Assembly: GCF_002250835.2 (NCBI RefSeq)
Contig: NZ_NOJY02000010.1
Coordinates: 60,490 to 124,489 of the forward strand
Direction of reading: 5' to 3'
DNA from: Romboutsia weinsteinii
GTDB taxonomy: Bacteria; Bacillota; Clostridia; Peptostreptococcales; Peptostreptococcaceae
DNA: 64,000 bases
In this document: positions 61,853 through 64,000 of the stretch, one piece after another
Numbering within the stretch: position 1 is the first letter of the stretch
Layout of the letters: each line of letters starts with the position of its first letter
The notes under the pieces: generated by a model
The model's database searches: none
Seen by the model: only the letters and a program-made list of their open reading frames with translations
What the model was told of the DNA's origin: nothing
Program-made: the position numbers and the translations under genes

Positions 61853-61980
61853 CTTATTATATAACATAAATACATTAATTGGTAAAAATAGTTGAATAAT
61901 AGTGTTTTTTAGCGCAATATGTAGTAAAATTACAATTGAATAAATAAAATATAGAGCATTTAATTACAGGGGATTGGATT

Positions 61981-63639
61981 ATGAAAAAAAACTTAATAAA
62001 GATCATAACGATATTGGCTATTTTATTAATTGGTATATCTCCAATGAGTTTATCTGCATATAATGTTAAAAAAACAAGTTCAGATATTATTAGAGTAGGT
62101 TTTTATGAATATAAACCTTATTATTATATTAATAAAAAAGGTGAAAGGTACGGATATTACCACGAACTATTGGAGTTGCTAGCAAAGAAGATAAACATCA
62201 AATTTGAGTATGTTGACTGTGACTTTTCAAATGCTATGAAAAAACTAGAAGATGGAGAGGTAGATATATTACTTGGAGCAAACTATTCAGCAGAAAGAGC
62301 TAAGACGTTTGCATATACTGATCACTATATAGGGACTGAAACATTTGGAATATATACAAATGAAGATATAAGCTATGGAAAATTAAGTGAACTAGAAGGA
62401 TTAAAGTTTGCATTTATAGAAAATGAAGCAAATTCAAAATGGATTTTAAATTTTTTACAAGATAAAAATATCAACATCAAGCCAATTTCGGTTAGTACAG
62501 ACAGAGACCTTTTGAAGCTTCTTAGAGATAAAGAGGTTGATGCAATAACGGCCACAATAGCAAATGAAGATGTTCAAGACTATAAAAAGATATACGAGTA
62601 TTCAACAGGTCCTGTATATTTAGTAGGTAATAGAGCTAGTGCTAACATAGTTTCGAAATTTAATGATGAGCTAGAAAGATATGAAGATTTAGGAATTAAT
62701 CCAATACATGAACTGAATGAGAAATATTTTGGAAGAAATGATAGTTTAAAAAATAAAAATACATTATTACTTTTAACTTTATTTTTTATAATTTCAATTA
62801 TAATCATCTTCCATATTATAAATAAAATCTATCCTATAATAAAGAAAAATAGAGTCCAACATGCTATTAGAGAACGAATGAAAGAAGATCGATACTTGAT
62901 ATACTATCAACCAATTGTAAATCCCAAAACAGAAACAATAGTAGGATATGAAGCTCTTTTAAGATATAATCATCCTACAAAAGGACTACTAAGTCCATTT
63001 GTTTTTTTAAATGAAATAGAAGACAATGATATGTTATATGAGGTATCTATATGGATATTGAAAAAAATTATCAAAGATTATAAAAGAATACATAAGTTTG
63101 ATAATATGTTGGACAATAAATTTTATATCTCAATGAATATATCTTTGAAAGAAATTGAGAATAAAGACTTTATAGATAAAATCATAAAAATTATTGATAA
63201 ATCTAATCTAGAAAATAACAGTATATGTTTAGAAATATTGGAAAATGTAGGAATAAGTGACTTAAACAAAATAAATGATTCTATAAAAAAGCTTCGAAAC
63301 AGTGGGTTTATGATAGCAATTGATGATTTTGGTGTAGAATATTCAAACTTATCGATACTTAAAAAATTTGAATTTGATATAATTAAGCTCGATAAATATT
63401 TTATGAATAATATATTTGAACAAAGTGTAAGACAAGAAATTATGAAATTTCTATCAAACATCAGTATTATTACAAACAAATCCCTAGTTGCAGAGGGGAT
63501 AGAAAATATTGAGCAAAGAGATATGATAAAATACATTAAAAATGATAGATTTTATATTCAAGGATATTTTTACTCAAAACCAGTAGAAATAGAAATGTTA
63601 AAATTTCTGAATTTCACAAGCACAAGTTTAAGTGAATAA
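61981..63639 (+). CDS. Substrate-binding-domain EAL cyclic-di-GMP phosphodiesterase
   Basis: 552 residues. Signal-type N-terminus (about 1-27), an extracytoplasmic SBP_bac_3 domain (about 38-250, with IRVGFYEYKPYYYIN and DGEVDILLGANYSAER), one membrane helix (about 260-282), then EAL (about 300-545). EAL motifs are present: YEALLRY, MNISLKEI, LEILENV, IDDFGVEYSNLS, IIKLDKYF, VAEGIEN and IQGYFYS, so the active-site residues look kept. It should degrade cyclic-di-GMP in response to an amino-acid-like ligand. GGGGA precedes the ATG. Confidence 0.92.
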   Translation: MKKNLIKIITILAILLIGISPMSLSAYNVKKTSSDIIRVGFYEYKPYYYINKKGERYGYYHELLELLAKKINIKFEYVDCDFSNAMKKLEDGEVDILLGANYSAERAKTFAYTDHYIGTETFGIYTNEDISYGKLSELEGLKFAFIENEANSKWILNFLQDKNINIKPISVSTDRDLLKLLRDKEVDAITATIANEDVQDYKKIYEYSTGPVYLVGNRASANIVSKFNDELERYEDLGINPIHELNEKYFGRNDSLKNKNTLLLLTLFFIISIIIIFHIINKIYPIIKKNRVQHAIRERMKEDRYLIYYQPIVNPKTETIVGYEALLRYNHPTKGLLSPFVFLNEIEDNDMLYEVSIWILKKIIKDYKRIHKFDNMLDNKFYISMNISLKEIENKDFIDKIIKIIDKSNLENNSICLEILENVGISDLNKINDSIKKLRNSGFMIAIDDFGVEYSNLSILKKFEFDIIKLDKYFMNNIFEQSVRQEIMKFLSNISIITNKSLVAEGIENIEQRDMIKYIKNDRFYIQGYFYSKPVEIEMLKFLNFTSTSLSE

Positions 63640-63656
63640 ACTATTTTTAGAAATAG

Positions 63657-63692
63657 AATAGGACGTCTTTATTTTATATAAGACGTCCTATT
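63657..63692. terminator. Bidirectional intrinsic terminator
   Basis: Perfect 13-base arms AATAGGACGTCTT/AAGACGTCCTATT (63657-63669, 63680-63692) between convergent genes. Confidence 0.92.
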
Positions 63693-63699
63693 TATGTTT

Positions 63700-64000
63700 T
63701 TAATTATTTTTACATTTACTACAAATACCTCTAAAGCTTATATTTGTATGGGTAATTTGTAGACCAAATTCACTTTCTACAGAAGTGTTAATATTATTTA
63801 AAGATTTTGAATCTATATCATAGATTTCTCCACATTTATCACAAACAAAATGATAGTGATCATGTAGGTGTCCATCAAATCTATCCGCACATCCAGGTAT
63901 ACTAACTTTTTTAATAAAACCATGATCTACAAGCTGAGATAGGTTCCTGTATACTGTTCCAAGGCTTAAATTAGGATTATCCTTTTTTAAAGTTTCATAA
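63700..64000 (-). CDS. Fur/PerR-family metalloregulator (N-terminus beyond window)
   Basis: About 100 C-terminal residues are visible: the end of the winged helix (LSLGTVYRNLSQLVDHG), the regulatory-metal region (FDGHLHDHYHFVCDKCGEIYDID), and the second zinc cysteine pair in GICSKCKNN. The HxHYHFxCxxC form with two CxxC pairs is typical of PerR-like peroxide sensors, but Fur or Zur cannot be excluded without the N-terminus. Confidence 0.9.
   Translation of the reverse strand, partial: YETLKKDNPNLSLGTVYRNLSQLVDHGFIKKVSIPGCADRFDGHLHDHYHFVCDKCGEIYDIDSKSLNNINTSVESEFGLQITHTNISFRGICSKCKNN

Noticed and set aside
1..64000. CRISPR arrays, tRNA and rRNA genes
   Set aside because: No regularly spaced repeats, cloverleaf or rRNA-like GC-rich conserved blocks were seen.

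Overview
The window is very AT-rich chromosomal DNA from a spore-forming, anaerobic, Gram-positive Clostridia member. I would guess Peptostreptococcaceae or a near relative, but the sequence alone does not settle the genus. The reasons are an alpha/beta small acid-soluble spore protein (31448-31666), an [FeFe] hydrogenase (57248-59191), a T-box-controlled eukaryal/archaeal-type prolyl-tRNA synthetase (51369-52814), strong GGAGG ribosome binding sites, and short monocistronic units closed by U-tailed hairpins. No rRNA, tRNA or CRISPR array was seen.

Left part (1-31 kb): a YfcC-type transporter (cut by the window edge), HD protein, thioredoxin, CPBP protease, a giant two-propeller sensor kinase without a response regulator, a MATE pump behind a MerR-type promoter, an NlpC/P60 hydrolase, a second orphan sensor kinase, and a peptide-use operon (DUF819 transporter, dipeptide epimerase, CocE/X-Pro peptidase) divergent from an XRE-cupin regulator. 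Then come a PepSY lipoprotein, an HD-GYP protein, a DUF434 protein, a DEAD-box helicase with an attenuator-like leader, an opine-dehydrogenase-like enzyme, a flavin split-barrel protein, a methyltransferase, a second MATE pump and a membrane-bound M28 peptidase.

Middle part (31-43 kb): the spore protein, an MFS transporter, a YitT protein, a duplicated Cys-containing protein, an M24 aminopeptidase, a PAS-GGDEF-HD-GYP protein, a short UvrC-like nuclease, a nucleotide-cyclase-like protein, and a sulfur/redox group (TSUP exporter, siroheme sulfite/nitrite-reductase-like protein, DUF1858 protein).

At 43064-50896 a decayed integrated element interrupts the host. It is bounded by 33-bp near-identical direct repeats exactly 7,800 bp apart. 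It holds a broken tyrosine integrase, a broken RepA_N-type replication gene, at least two further genes with in-frame stops, and apparently intact cargo including a GIY-YIG nuclease. The right repeat is a complete intrinsic terminator, so the insertion appears to have split the 3' end/terminator of the DUF1858 operon.

Right part (51-64 kb): T-box/proS, a Lys/Ser/Asn-rich protein, several unknown proteins, an HD hydrolase behind a tiny overlapping leader ORF, a PduO-type cobalamin adenosyltransferase, and an [FeFe] hydrogenase flanked by two divergent staygreen-family paralogs. After these lies a self-contained 44-codon peptide gene with a 36-bp perfect palindrome in its promoter, followed by an AgrC-like kinase, a substrate-binding-EAL phosphodiesterase and the end of a Fur/PerR regulator. 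At least three cyclic-di-GMP enzymes and three orphan sensor kinases make the window rich in signalling. The most unusual items are the palindrome-controlled peptide gene, the staygreen-hydrogenase arrangement and the terminator-targeting decayed island.
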